Source: Chalara sp. BL73
Lineage: Eukaryota; Ascomycota; Leotiomycetes; Helotiales
Assembly: GCA_918026815.1 (NCBI GenBank)
Contig: CAKJVC010000091.1
Span: 62,001-126,000 of the forward strand
Direction: 5' to 3'
DNA: 64,000 nucleotides
The translations under genes were made by a program, and so were the position numbers. Positions 51,707 to 62,030 of the stretch are shown here, in pieces. A model generated the notes under the pieces. It ran no database searches, was not told the DNA's origin, and saw nothing but the letters and a program-made list of their open reading frames with translations. How positions within the stretch are numbered: the stretch's first letter is position 1; every line of letters begins with the position of its first letter.

Positions 51707-52745
51707 TTATGCCTCGTTTTCTACTTTCTTTCTCCCCCAAACGGCTCGTAGGGGGTAATGAGCCCCTCTTTCCACTAACTCAGTATAGAGTCTATCTGGT
51801 AAAGTATCTAGCTGCTCTTTCGTTAAATTCGTCTCGAAATGCATCGCTAAGAATGGAAACAGTAGTCAGTATCCAACTTCTTTTCGACTGTTCGTACTAC
51901 TAACCTCGAGCGTGCATTACTAGCCCCTGCATTGCTCCAGCAGTGCTGCTCGCGCTCTTTTCTATTAGATCCTTATTCTTGTTAGTGGCGCTAAGGCACA
52001 TATCAACAGATATTTCTCCTATATCCACTGCTTCTTCGGCTTCTAGCCAACCCCTTAAGTTCTTAGCATATTCCCAACCTGCTCCAGCTGCGTTGAAAAC
52101 ATTCTTCACAAGATCCAAGAATTCCAGAAAAACAGGTCCTGAGTCAGGAGCAATCTGCTCCGCTTCGACCAGCTGAATCCAGCCGCCGGGCTTTACGAGC
52201 TGGAAAATATTGTGAACAGCTTGGGAGAGCGGGTATGGTGCTGCCCCAGGAAGAGAGAGACGTTGATGCACCAGGTCAAATGTGGATTGTTCATTTTCAG
52301 GCCATGGCTCTCCAATATTATGGGTATAAAACTCGAAGTCCGGAGGATAGGATAGGGGCAAGAACTTAGGATTCAGGTCGATCCCAACGTACTTGTTATT
52401 TTTTTGAGGAGTACATTGCGTACGTAGTTCTTGTAGCCAATGACTTAAACTCAGGACGTCAAAAGATTGCGGGAAGAAGTCGGGTCACTTCAACGCACCG
52501 TCAGCAGTGGCCGAATCTAAGATGAAAATTAGCCCAGGAATTTAATTATTCTAAGTAATATATTTATGTAGAAGCGTACCTAGAATCTTGAGTTTTGGCC
52601 GCGAGAGATCTATCGGCGCCTGGAGCAGATTGCCTCCTAGAGCATCTACTTCTACTTGATGCTGGTCCAGGAGCCTTTTGCTTGCAGTTTGGTCTGCAGG
52701 CACAAGCTTTGATGTGTGAGCTTGTTTTTCTCGAGATGGAGACAT
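51707..52745 (-). pseudogene. MT1: LaeA/UMTA-like SAM-dependent methyltransferase, splice site probably lost
   Basis: Exons 52,745-52,580, 52,516-52,499, 52,444-51,905 and 51,846-51,707 total 864 bases, exactly 288 codons. The SAM-site region reads KILDSATADG across the first intron, then KYVGIDLNPKF, HNIGEPWPE, STFDLVHQRLSLPGA and LVKPGGWIQLVEAEQ, and it ends LVERGAHYPLRAVWGRK, all standard for this family. The first and third introns are canonical. The second starts GTGCGT, but the only in-frame 3' border is TTTAA|GTC instead of TTTAG|GTC, a G-to-A change. Using the nearby AG shifts the frame, and a 39-bp alternative intron is possible but very short. The head faces MT2. Substrate unknown. 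Confidence 0.75.
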
Positions 52746-53115
52746 CGCTGAAGAAGATATATACATAAAATAAGAAAGGCAAATGTGAGTGAGCTGGTCG
52801 ATGGTGGACTGGGTAAAGGGATATGAAATATTATCTAATGTTTACAATACCCTATTATGCATGGTATGGGGGATTTATCAGTTGACTAATTTCCTTAATG
52901 AATCTGTTCTCTGTGCAAATATTAAGCTGGAGAACCATTGTATATCCCGGGGGCCGATAGGGTTCGAATATGTTACTAAATATTCTTTTTATCTGGCCGG
53001 ATGGTGGTGCTTCCAAGCGGGATAAACTTGAGGGAATAAATATACGGAGAGCAACGTTCTCGCACTTATTTGACAAGAGTTCACACTTTAACACTAATTC
53101 CAACGACATATCATC
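52746..53115. promoter_or_regulatory. Shared divergent promoter region of MT1 and MT2
   Basis: 370 bp between the two start codons, the centre of the mirror-image gene arrangement. It presumably drives both sides. No binding site is recognised with confidence. Confidence 0.5.
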
Positions 53116-54273
53116 ATGGGCTTGCAAGCCGACAGGTCGCAGGCCGATTATATTATGGCGAGCGAGGAGGAGATGAGTCGGCTATTCAGCCAACACAACA
53201 TCATTAAACATGCTATGGGCGGGTTACTTTTGGTGCCCGTGAATCTGGCTGCCGGAGGTCTGAGAATACTAGACTCCGCCACAGCTGATGGTGTGTTTCA
53301 AACGCCTCGGCACTTGCCTCGGCCCGTTTTTTCCAATCCACTCAGGAGCCCCAGCTGACTCTAATATCCATGTCTAGGCACTTGGGTCTTAGACCTTCAT
53401 TCCAGTGCAGCAGGAAACACGTTTATCGGCACCGACATTGATGCCAGCAAGTTTCCTGTAGACCCTCCGCCATCAGTCACATTCCAGGTGCAGGACATTA
53501 ATGTCCCGTGGCCAACGGAACTGCATGAGAGTTTTGACATCGTAAGTTGCCTGATTGGTAAGCTTGTCGGGGTTCTTTTCCCTTGCACCCGAACAGTATT
53601 GCTTACTCTGGAGTTCAAATCTAGGTGCATCAACGATGGGCGCTTGTGGCGGCAGGGGCTTCAGCGAAGTCTGCCCTGCACAACATCGCGGGGGTGCTCA
53701 AGCCCAGGGGGGGGGATCTAAGTTATTGAAGACGATAACACTTTGGATGAAGATGTTGGTCCCGCATTGAAGGATTTTATCGATCTCAAGAGAGATGTTT
53801 TCTCCGCGATTGGGACCAGTCCGACACTAGCCCAAGAGCTACCAACTTTGCTGCGTGAGACAGGATTCGCCGAAGTCCATGAAAAGGGTGTCACAATGCG
53901 GCTCGGTGCATTTAATGTCGATCCAGCGATTGCTCGAGGCAGCAACTATTCTATGGGTGTTGCAGCTGCTGGATTACTCCAATATGCTAAGTGTAAGCTG
54001 TGCATCGGCTGTTTATTGCCCTAATCTATTCGCACGCTTACCGCGCTGTATTATGCTAACTAGACTTATCCCTTTAGCTCTTCCGGCAGCAGCAATTTCA
54101 CTTATATCAGCCCGCCTCGACACTCTGCTAGCCGATCTGAAAACCGAGCTGGCTGAGCGTGGTGGTGCCTATCGGTAAGTATTATTTCACTTGTTATACA
54201 GTTGGCTTTCAGGCACAAATCTTTAGCTTACTAACTATCTAGTGTGAACGTCGTTTGGGGCCGCAAGCTGTGA
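53116..54273 (+). pseudogene. MT2: LaeA/UMTA-like SAM-dependent methyltransferase, frameshift and stop
   Basis: Exons 53,116-53,290, 53,378-53,541, 53,625-53,992, 54,078-54,174 and 54,243-54,273, all with GT..AG introns, total 835 bases, one more than 278 codons. The extra base is in a run of nine G at 53,708-53,716 within the KPGG motif. Directly after it CAA has become TAA (53,720-53,722) where the family has IQ. Motifs are MSRLFSQHNIIKHAMGGLL, RILDSATADG|TWVLDL (intron in the same place and phase as in MT1), FIGTDID, INVPWP, SFDIVHQRW and the terminal AYRVNVVWGRKL. It would be 277 residues if repaired, the family norm. The G run could be a sequencing error, but the TAA cannot be explained that way. 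Confidence 0.8.
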
Positions 54274-54645
54274 TGTGGCCGAAAGGAGGTTCAAGCATTA
54301 CTCGGAAATTACACGTTTTGTGCTCGCGTGAGGCACATATATGCTCTAATTTTTGTCTCTTTCAAATAAATGTTCGAGTCGCAGCGTGAGAAAAGATGCA
54401 GATGGCAAGGTTATTTATTCGGGGCCCGAGAGAGCCAAGCTAGGCCTAATCAGTCGGCGCACTTATTGTTGCATCCGCCGTTTAGAGAGCTAGCGTCGGA
54501 AAGTATCAATTGACACATTTGGGAATGAATTGAATATTTGGCAGCCTTAATCCTTTTCGATACTGCTTAGCAGGCCGATTAGAAAGTTGCGGGATTGTGA
54601 GAACAAATCATGTGACTGAGCCTTCCTCTCAAGAGTTTCCCGAGC
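54274..54645. other. Intergenic between MT2 and TrxR2
   Basis: 372 bp with no recognised gene or repeat. It probably holds the MT2 terminator and the TrxR2 promoter. Confidence 0.4.
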
Positions 54646-55798
54646 TTGGCAGCCAATCACATTCCCTTTTCATCGGTGGTAGCTTATATTTTTGGCATCA
54701 TCCCACAGCTACTAAATTTTATATCTGTTCCTTGGCATACTATCACAACCTTGAGCCGTTCAATGGCAGAACAATCCATAGTTGATGTATTGATAATCGG
54801 TGGAGGACCAGCAGGTCTCTCTGCTGCCTTAGCTCTAGCACGTCAACGTCACTCAGTCATACTTTTTGATTCCCAAGAGTATCGAAACCGGACCTTGCAG
54901 AATTTGCACTTAGTTCCATCATGGGAGCATAAACCCGCGGAGGAACTTTTCACTGATGGAAGATCAGAGCTTCAGAAATATGACAATGTTCAAATTAAGC
55001 TTGTGAAAGTGGATTCAGCAAAGAAATCAGACAATAGTTTTTTCAAGCTCACTGATACTCTTGGGGTGAGCTATAAAGGTAGAATGCTTATACTTGCAAA
55101 CGGAGTAGAGGAGATGTTTCCAGATATAAAGGGATATAGTGAATGCTGGGGTAGCAGCATGTAGGCGACCTCCTATGAAGCTGATAAATGTGAGAAGTAT
55201 TGTTTTACACTATCTGACAACTTTGTATTTTTAGTTTCTATAACCCTTTCTGCAACGGGTATGAGGAAAGCAAAGAATGGAAGACGTCCGGAGTCTTAGC
55301 TATGCAAATGATCGCCATGCCCAAATTCGCAGTTCATATGGCCCATTTGACTGCTCAATTAACACCTCAAGTAACTATCTATACTAACGGTAGCGAAGAT
55401 CTGGCCAAGGAAATAATGGCAATTTCCGACCTCATCCTGTATGGAAAACGGATTCGCGGATTATCCAGTCCCTGCGAAGACATTCCGAAACCGGTTCCGG
55501 CATCGATGTCATTTTCGAAGATGGGACTCATGTTACTGAAGGTTTTCTTTCCCATATGCCGAGCACGCGTGCTCGGGGACCTTTTGCTGAGCAGCTAGGA
55601 CTTAAGGTTGGGCCTTCGGGCGATTACGTTGTGAACCTTCCTATAACAGCGACAAACGTTGCAGGCGTATACGCGGCTGGGGATTGTATGTCTTTTTCCA
55701 AGGTAGCCACAAATGCTATTTCCAATGGCGCATTGACAGGGGCCACTGTAGCTATCAAGTTGCAGGAGGAAAAATTTGGCCTTGGGCCAATTTTCTGA
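54646..55798 (+). pseudogene. TrxR2: thioredoxin-reductase-like FAD oxidoreductase, frameshifted
   Basis: Exons 54,646-55,160 and 55,235-55,798 surround a 74-bp GTAGG..TAG intron. Exon 1 is 515 bases, exactly the length of TrxR1 exon 1, and the intron splits the same codon in the same phase, which supports this start rather than the ATG at 54,763. The N-terminus has a hydrophobic stretch (SSVVAYIFGIIPQLLNFI), then VDVLIIGGGPAGLSAALALA, FDSQEYRN, MLILANGVEEMFPDIKGYSE and TNVAGVYAAGDC. The redox motif reads N-P-F-C (IFYNPFCNGYEE), so the first cysteine of CxxC is missing, the reverse of TrxR1. At about 55,417-55,424 one base is lost. Before it the frame is right, and after it the family sequence continues in another frame (FRPHPVWKTDSR). 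Plus strand, downstream of MT2. Confidence 0.82.
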
Positions 55799-56154
55799 TT
55801 CGAGATTGGCTGTATTTCTGGATTAATCAATATAATCGGAATCTAGAAATTTTCGAGATTACAGAAGTCCAACATGGCAAAACCTTTCCACTTTCTAAGA
55901 ATCCGGCAATTTATCCCTCAAACTGAGAAACCATTTTTAAATTGCAACGACACTCAAATTGATCAATTCACTCATATAATTGGTCAATCTGGAACTGGCG
56001 AGTAAAATGTCACACCTGGACAGAGTATCCAAGTAGCAAGAATTCGTAGTGCGATATTCTCATTCTTAAAATTCTTTCTGTCAAGTGTAGTTTTCGTTTC
56101 CTGTCCCTCACTAATTGTGTCTCCTCCAACTGTGAAAAACACAATGTTCTCTAA
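55799..56154. other. Intergenic between convergent TrxR2 and the acyltransferase
   Basis: 356 bp with no gene recognised. It is the shared 3' region of two convergent genes. Confidence 0.4.
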
Positions 56155-57533
56155 TTACGGTGGGATAGGTATATACTTCTTTACCAGCATCCTTGTAACA
56201 CTAAATGGCAAGAACGATTCAATGCCTATCCGCATTCTCAAAAATGTATCCCCAACAAGAGGCAAGCAAGCCCAGAACGATAAAGTCACTCAAAAATACC
56301 CCACTACCGTTCGAAATCTCTTTCCTTCTTTACTTGACATACTAAATCCCGTCTGCTTATATACCCATTGTACAAAATCTTCTAAGCTGATCGCCGTCAT
56401 CTGCTAGACGAAGAAGAGAAAGAATCCCAGAGTACGTTCTACGAATGTTATATTCGTGGGACATGGCATTGTCATTTGGGACAGTGCGTGGAAGAATCCG
56501 GAAATGCAGAAGGAGAGGTAGAGTTTGATGTAGGAGGATAGGTTGGTACCGCGACGAATGCCGAGGAAGTTTGCAAAGGCATCCGAGTAGGTAGTGAGCA
56601 TCTGCGCCAGGTACGATCAGCCTGGAAAGTTTATTCAAATATTGGAAATAAAGCCGTCTCAGAAGGAAAGACTAACGTATCGTAACTGCTGATGCCAGTA
56701 TTTGCCCCAGAACTCTCTCACAGTGGTCACGTCCGCCAGACGACCGAAAGGAGACGGCCAGTCTTATTGAAATTCTTAATTTTCATTCTTTAAACAGATA
56801 AAATCATGTGCTATACCTCAGGTTTACTGAATCCAAACATCACAGCAATAAAAGCAAACTGAGCATATTGCATATTGAGCATAAAATAAGGGGTCGCTCC
56901 AAACACAAAGGCTTTAGCAAAACTCCAGCGCCAAGCTGGATGTCGAAGTGTAAGATACTTGCTATCAACTTGTCCTACCTGCCCATTTGGCGGCGTGAAA
57001 AACAACTTTGGGGCCAGCTCAAAAAGCAAATCAGCAATTAGCATGCATTTGACAAACTGATACGCTTGCCGAGCAAGAAATTCAACCCTGCTCTTGGTTG
57101 GTACGTCCGGGACGTTTTTGACCTCGAAAGTCCACCGAATACCCCTCTGATTAAAAACCAGCATGACAGCCCAACGAATCTTTTTCAGACTAAAGGCGCG
57201 ATAGAAAAATGCTTCTTTCCTGGGTTTGTCGATGCGCCAGAAATAGGATTCCGGGCCATCGGTACCAGAGAAGAGAAGCTTGGCTAGAGTGTTCATGTAG
57301 TATGACCAGGCAATTGTGAAAGGCTGTGCGAGGCCGAGATTGTTGGTGAAGTGTGGATTGAGATGCGCTTGGATTGCGAGGCAGATGATGCTAATGCAGA
57401 AGATTGTTCGACGTCCACGGAAGGGTGGCAGGGCAAGGGCAACAAATTGGCACATAAACAATAACACGTGGGGAGTTATTGAGGCGTCTGGCTCTTGCAG
57501 TGTGAGGTTAGGCGTTCCTAATTGTACACTCAT
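56155..57533 (-). pseudogene. Wax-synthase-like membrane-bound O-acyltransferase, multiply disrupted
   Basis: Exons 57,533-56,817, 56,763-56,677 and 56,601-56,155 total 1,251 bases (417 codons), normal for fungal wax-synthase-domain acyltransferases that acetylate secondary metabolites. Several membrane segments are visible (VLLFMCQFVALALPPF, TIFCISIICLAIQ, FAFIAVMFGF). Family motifs are RGIRWTFEVKNVPDV, DWPSPFGRL, VREFWGKYWHQQLR and ISGFFHA, with the expected catalytic histidine. There are three lesions. The first intron ends AATAA|GAC instead of AATAG|GAC. A TAG at 56,404-56,406 stands where CAG is likely. A TGA at 56,290-56,292 stands where TGG or CGA is likely. Coding sequence continues to 56,155 beyond both stops. 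It is divergent from the P450. Confidence 0.8.
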
Positions 57534-57856
57534 TTTTCCTTAGGAATGAAAGGGGGGGGGAAAGAGTAGGAAAATAGTAGTTAAAGGATGCTTCAGGCGC
57601 TCGTCGACGATTTAGAAAAGCAGTGAGTGGCATTGGCCGCAATCGCGGGGTATTTCAGGGCCTGTATACAAGTCGCCCTGGAGCCTTGGCCCCTGAACGT
57701 CACTAGGATTTAGGCTTCGGCCCGGGAAACGGGAGCCGGAGAGCGCCTGGCGGCAGTGAAACAACCTGGTTACTGAACTACGCAGTTAAATATGATAGTC
57801 TTCAAACTCAATATTTCGAAATCCAAGAAGACCAATTTCTGGTCCCTCTGCCCAGC
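57534..57856. promoter_or_regulatory. Shared divergent promoter region of the acyltransferase and the P450
   Basis: 323 bp between start codons. It contains a run of G at about 57,551-57,560. No specific regulator site is recognised. Confidence 0.5.
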
Positions 57857-59713
57857 ATGTCTCAAATTGTAGAAGAGAGTGTCTTGCCAATCATTGCCTC
57901 CCATCCATATCTCATCGGTAGTGCAGTGATACTTTTGTCACTGCTCTGCCTTTCCGTATTCCCAACTGGTGGGGTATATGGAAATTTTGAGCGTATGGGA
58001 AATGCAATTTTCGAGTGGAAAGCTGTCCATGTACTGGTTCAGAATGGTTATAACAAAGTATACTTGGTCGTTTTGAAAACTATCACCTTTTCTTATGGCC
58101 TACAGGTGTTGACAATTATTTTGCTGTAGATTATCAAAACCTCCGAGAAACCGTTCGTGGTAAATTGGTGGGCAAAGGCCTACATCATCCTACCCCCGAA
58201 GTACCTGTCGGACCTCAAGGCAGCAGACTGGTCCCATCTTAGCTTTTTTCGGAATATAAATGATGTAAGTTTACATTCTCGTGATTTTTTAGGTCACTGA
58301 TTGTTGGCCCCTTGGGATATAGGCACTTTTTCTGTCTCACACGGCTGGGGATTTGTATACAGCACATGAGTCCGAGAGAATGGTTGATATTGTCAAAAGA
58401 CGTCTTAATCCTCAACTGCTTAAGTAATATTAATATGTCTGCCTTCATCAAACTTGTAGTGGCCAGACCTAACAAGAACTCCTATAGCCCAGATCACTCC
58501 GCTCATGCTAGAAGAAATCACATACGCATTCGAAAAGCAACTTGGCTCATTCACAGGGATTCCTCACTCGTCACCACCATATTTGAAACGAATACTAATA
58601 AACCTCACAGGATGGAAGGAGGTCACAGGAATGGACTTCTTCTCCGGCGTCGCTCATCGCGTAGCAACCCGAATTCTAATCAGCGAAGGACTATGCCGAG
58701 ATGAGAATTTCCTACGAACCTCAGCGAGTTTCCTAAACTCAATATTCATCACCGCCTTAATAATTGCAAAACTGCCTCTGGGGCCACTCCGTGACTTGCT
58801 TGCATGGCCATTGTCGCGGTACCAGTCGTGGAAGCTGAGACAATGCGTTCGGAAGCTCTTACCGCTCGTGGAGAAAAGAATCGAAGAGAGGAAATCTTCT
58901 AGCAGTAGTGAGGGGAGAAGGAGACTTGATGGCATAGAATGGACGCTGGATTTTGCGAGTGATTTGGATGCTCCGCATAACGCGCCGGAGAAGATTACTA
59001 ACGAGTTGTTGTATGGTTTGTGGGCTGGAAGTTCGGCGCCTGGTGGTATGATGACTGAAATTGTGTTCCAACTTCTGCTGTTCCCGCAATACATGGAGCC
59101 GCTTCGCGAGGAAGCAACAGTTGCTGTGGAGAAACATGGATGGTCGGAGAAGATGCTTAACAGCCTCAAGCTGCAGGATAGCTTTATCAGAGAAGTTAAT
59201 CGTCTTTATCCTACTGGATCAGGTAATATTATCACCTAATATTGCTCAAGTTTGGTGTAGCTGATTCTAGTTAGTTACATGCTCGCCCACAGTAGTGGGT
59301 CGCCCTTTCGAATTCTCAGACGGCTTGACGCTGCCAGTGGGATCACGCTTTGGATTTCCAATAAAAGCCATCCAAAACGATCCAGATAACTTCTGCAACC
59401 CCACCGAATTTGATGGCGTTCGCTTCGTTAAACAGAATTTTGGCGAGGATGGAGTTGTCGAGAATAATAGGAGGTGGGGGGCAACTTCAACAGGAACTAC
59501 AAACCTTGCGTAAGTCTGCTTTCCCCAACTCATTATCGCTAAAAGCACTGACAAATGGGTCATAGTTGGGGATACGGAAATCATGCCTGTCCCGGAAGGT
59601 TTTTTGCTGTTCGAGAAATGAAATTAGTTTTGACAAAGCTTTTCCTCGAGTATGGTATTAAGTGGAATAGGTCGGAAAGAGGGAGACCTGCGCCAGTTCA
59701 TGTTGAGGGGTAA
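57857..59713 (+). CDS. Cytochrome P450 monooxygenase, apparently intact
   Basis: Six exons (57,857-58,057, 58,130-58,264, 58,323-58,423, 58,477-59,222, 59,275-59,509 and 59,566-59,713) with canonical GT..AG introns of 52-72 bp total exactly 522 codons, a 521-residue protein. An N-terminal anchor (about residues 19-35, [17 protein letters not shown]) would place it in the endoplasmic reticulum membrane. The helix-I region reads [11 protein letters not shown]. The ExxR motif is EVNR at about 385-388, followed by LYPTGSVTC. The PxxFDGxRF segment is present, and the heme-binding loop is [13 protein letters not shown] with the cysteine ligand at about 481. It probably oxidises a pathway intermediate. 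The position of the third intron's 3' border is my choice among several AGs. No lesion was seen. Confidence 0.87.
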
Positions 59714-60124
59714 TTTGTTCCCAATCTGTCACAGAAGATCTTTTTTAAAAAACGTGGGTGTACTTAGCTAGAGAACATTTCTAGGCCTATAGTCCCCTCG
59801 TTTCCGTTTGGGATGTCTTAACATTCCTGTGCCCGCACCTGCGTACGTGCTCTACTTATAATTCCAAAATTCATTATTTAATAGCTAACCCTGATAATTT
59901 TAGACTTAGGCGTGGGGGTAACAAGCACGAAACCACCTTAGGGGGAAACAAAAGAATTGTAGCTAAGGCTGCTTCGAGTTATTGCAATTTAGTGTTGTAT
60001 TAATATACGGCAAGAATAACTTCTTGTCTTTCAGTAATTTGATCGCAAATCTCGCAAACTAACATTCACAGCAAGGGAAAGTGTGCACAGCGCATTTCTC
60101 CCATCGCTTTCAGGAACACCAATT
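59714..60124. other. Intergenic between the convergent P450 and MT3
   Basis: 411 bp with no recognised gene or repeat. Confidence 0.4.
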
Positions 60125-60958
60125 CTACTTCTTCGCAATTGCAATATTAGCAATCATCTTGAACCTCGCTCCTCCCTTACCATCAGGTTCAACTCCTGGA
60201 GTTTTCAGCATAGTATCATAAATGATATCCACTGATTGCTGAAACTTTCCCTCGTCTGCCTCAGTCCATCCTTGAGGTGTCATGCCACCAAAGAAACTCC
60301 AAGCAATCAGAGACCATCGTCGTAGATCTGATATCTTCAAGTAACTGTCACTCTGCTCCATATTGACCTCCGGAAATCCAGTCTTCTTAAGCGCCTTCTC
60401 CAAATGGGTAGGGTCGTTCCATTCCTTGCCACTCTTCATAGCATGAAATATGTCAGGTCCTCGAGTCGCGGTGTTTGCCGCTAAGACTGCAGGTATGTGA
60501 GCAACTGTAGCCCAGGTAGTGACTATTGCAGTACCGCCGGGTTTGACGGTACGGTAGATGTTGCTTATGATCTTTTCAGGCTCCTTGGCAGCGTTGAGGA
60601 GGAAGTTTGTGAAGCTGTGCGAGAAGAAGTTGTCATCGAATGTCAAAGCTTCCGCCGGCATTACAGCAGCCTTGACAGAGTCGGCCCAGCCTTTTGAGGC
60701 GGCTGCTGCTTTGGTGACCTCACACATCTTTGGGTTTATGTCGGCGGCATAAATGGTGATTTCGCTGGGGTTTTCAGTATCAGTGATGGCGAGGGTGACG
60801 ACACCATTGCCGCAAGCGTTATCAAGCACGGCTGAACCCGGTTTCAGGTCTGCCAGAACGACCGATCTGTGGGCAATTTGGACCGAAACATCACCCATTA
60901 GTTCTGCCATTAAGGCAGGGCTTGGTGGCAGAGCCTGCTTAGGAGTGAAGGTTGCCAT
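60125..60958 (-). CDS. MT3: class I SAM-dependent methyltransferase, intact
   Basis: A single open exon. The chosen start at 60,958 (MATFTPKQALPPSPALMAEL) gives 277 residues. An in-frame ATG at 61,075 would add 39 residues without clear homology. Motif I is VLDNACGNGVVTLAI, the acidic post-I loop is IYAADINPKM, then MPAEALTFDDNFFSHSF, FLLNAAKEPEKI, and the beta-5 region TVKPGGTAIVTTWA. This is the Methyltransf_11/25 type often found in fungal metabolite clusters and unlike the MT1/MT2 family. Substrate unknown. No stop, frameshift or intron problem is visible. It is convergent with the P450. Confidence 0.85.
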   Translation of the reverse strand: MATFTPKQALPPSPALMAELMGDVSVQIAHRSVVLADLKPGSAVLDNACGNGVVTLAITDTENPSEITIYAADINPKMCEVTKAAAASKGWADSVKAAVMPAEALTFDDNFFSHSFTNFLLNAAKEPEKIISNIYRTVKPGGTAIVTTWATVAHIPAVLAANTATRGPDIFHAMKSGKEWNDPTHLEKALKKTGFPEVNMEQSDSYLKISDLRRWSLIAWSFFGGMTPQGWTEADEGKFQQSVDIIYDTMLKTPGVEPDGKGGARFKMIANIAIAKK

Positions 60959-61668
60959 GGCAAGTTGGTGATTCGGAAGGAAGGGTAGGTTTTGTCTTGA
61001 TCCAGAGACGAAGGGTGCAGAATTGACCGAGGTTCGATGCTGTAGAAGCAAATGCAAGGCAGGATAAATAAACAATCAACTAGTGTAGTTATTCTCGGCG
61101 CGCTTAGGCCATTGGTGAGGGACGGGCCGAGTGGCTGGTGATGGATGCCTAGAGATCTCGTGGCGTGTGCTTTACAATCCAAACCCGTCTTCTGGGTCGA
61201 CACAGCAGCCGACCTGAATCTAAACCACAGACTCAGAACTTGGCGTATTTTTGCCCCACCTATAAGGCTTCAGGCTTGCTTACAGAGCCGCTGGCGCCGC
61301 GCCCCAAATTTTAGCGAAAACACACCAAAAACAGCCTTTTTCATTGTTTATAGCTTAACAATTTATATTATAACAGTAGTTTATACTATTTTTTTTTTTT
61401 AACTAAATGTAAAATTAGTATTAATTGTATATATATTAAATATATATTAATACTATATTAACGTAACAATAATTTTTTTTAGTTTTTCGAGTTTTTTATT
61501 TGTAATAACAACAGTAAATATATATTAAATATATACTCTCTTAAAGTTTTAAGACACTGGCTAGTCCCGGGACCCACGTTTCTAGGACCCCTATTGGTCC
61601 TGGGGCGCCAGAGCGTCCTGGGGTTCCCTCTCCTGGGGCCCCAGCAGGTCCCAGGATTCGGTTCGTGA
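60959..61668. other. MT3 upstream region, AT-rich tract and GC-rich palindromic segment
   Basis: Up to about 61,330 the composition is balanced and includes the MT3 promoter. Positions 61,340-61,545 are strongly AT-rich, with TATATATTAAATATATATTAA repeats. At 61,560-61,665 a GC-rich stretch is dominated by CCTGGG/CCCAGG motifs (GGTCCTGGGGCGCC, CCTGGGGCCCCAGCAGG) and runs into CGTGACA at 61,664-61,670, which could be the end of a further LTR. No gene is recognised. Confidence 0.4.
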
Positions 61669-61856
61669 CAGGAAGCTCGTAAACGTCTTCAAGCTAAAGA
61701 AGCTTTTGTTCCTTGAGTAAAACCAATAATAGAAAGTATTTCTGCTGCGGAAGAAAAGCTTGACAAGTACTACAATAAAACTTATAGTGACGTAGGCAGT
61801 CTGTATAGTATTGCAGTGATTCTTGATTTTTCCAAAAAACTTGGATACTTTAATCC

Positions 61857-62030
61857 TGTCACGTCGCGCGCTCTCAAGCACACGTGATCCATATTAGGCG
61901 AGCTCGCCGAGCTCCTCGTGTATATATAGCCTGCTCTCCTCGAGCTCCCTCTTCCTTCCTTAGCTATAGATTCTCGTATTGCACCACCGTTGCCCTCTGT
62001 ATCTGTAGATCCACAGCGCGTGCCGTGACA
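61857..62030. repeat. Solo LTR with 5-bp target duplication
   Basis: 174 bp, TGTCACGTCGCGC..GTGCCGTGACA, with AATCC at 61,852-61,856 and 62,031-62,035. It has a TATATATAGCC box. It is GC-rich, unmutated and different from LTRs A-D. Removing it with one AATCC rejoins the transposase frame. Confidence 0.85.

Noticed and set aside
53397..53945. Minus-strand and overlapping open frames across MT2, the P450 and MT3
   Set aside because: They are shadows of the real exons in balanced-composition coding sequence, with no motifs of their own.
56357..56638. Separate small minus-strand gene overlapping the third acyltransferase exon
   Set aside because: It is an out-of-frame read of the acyltransferase intron and exon.
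58424..58500. A frameshift in the P450 after NPQLLK
   Set aside because: A canonical intron 58,424-58,476 (GTAATA..ACAAG) restores the frame and makes the exon total exactly 522 codons.
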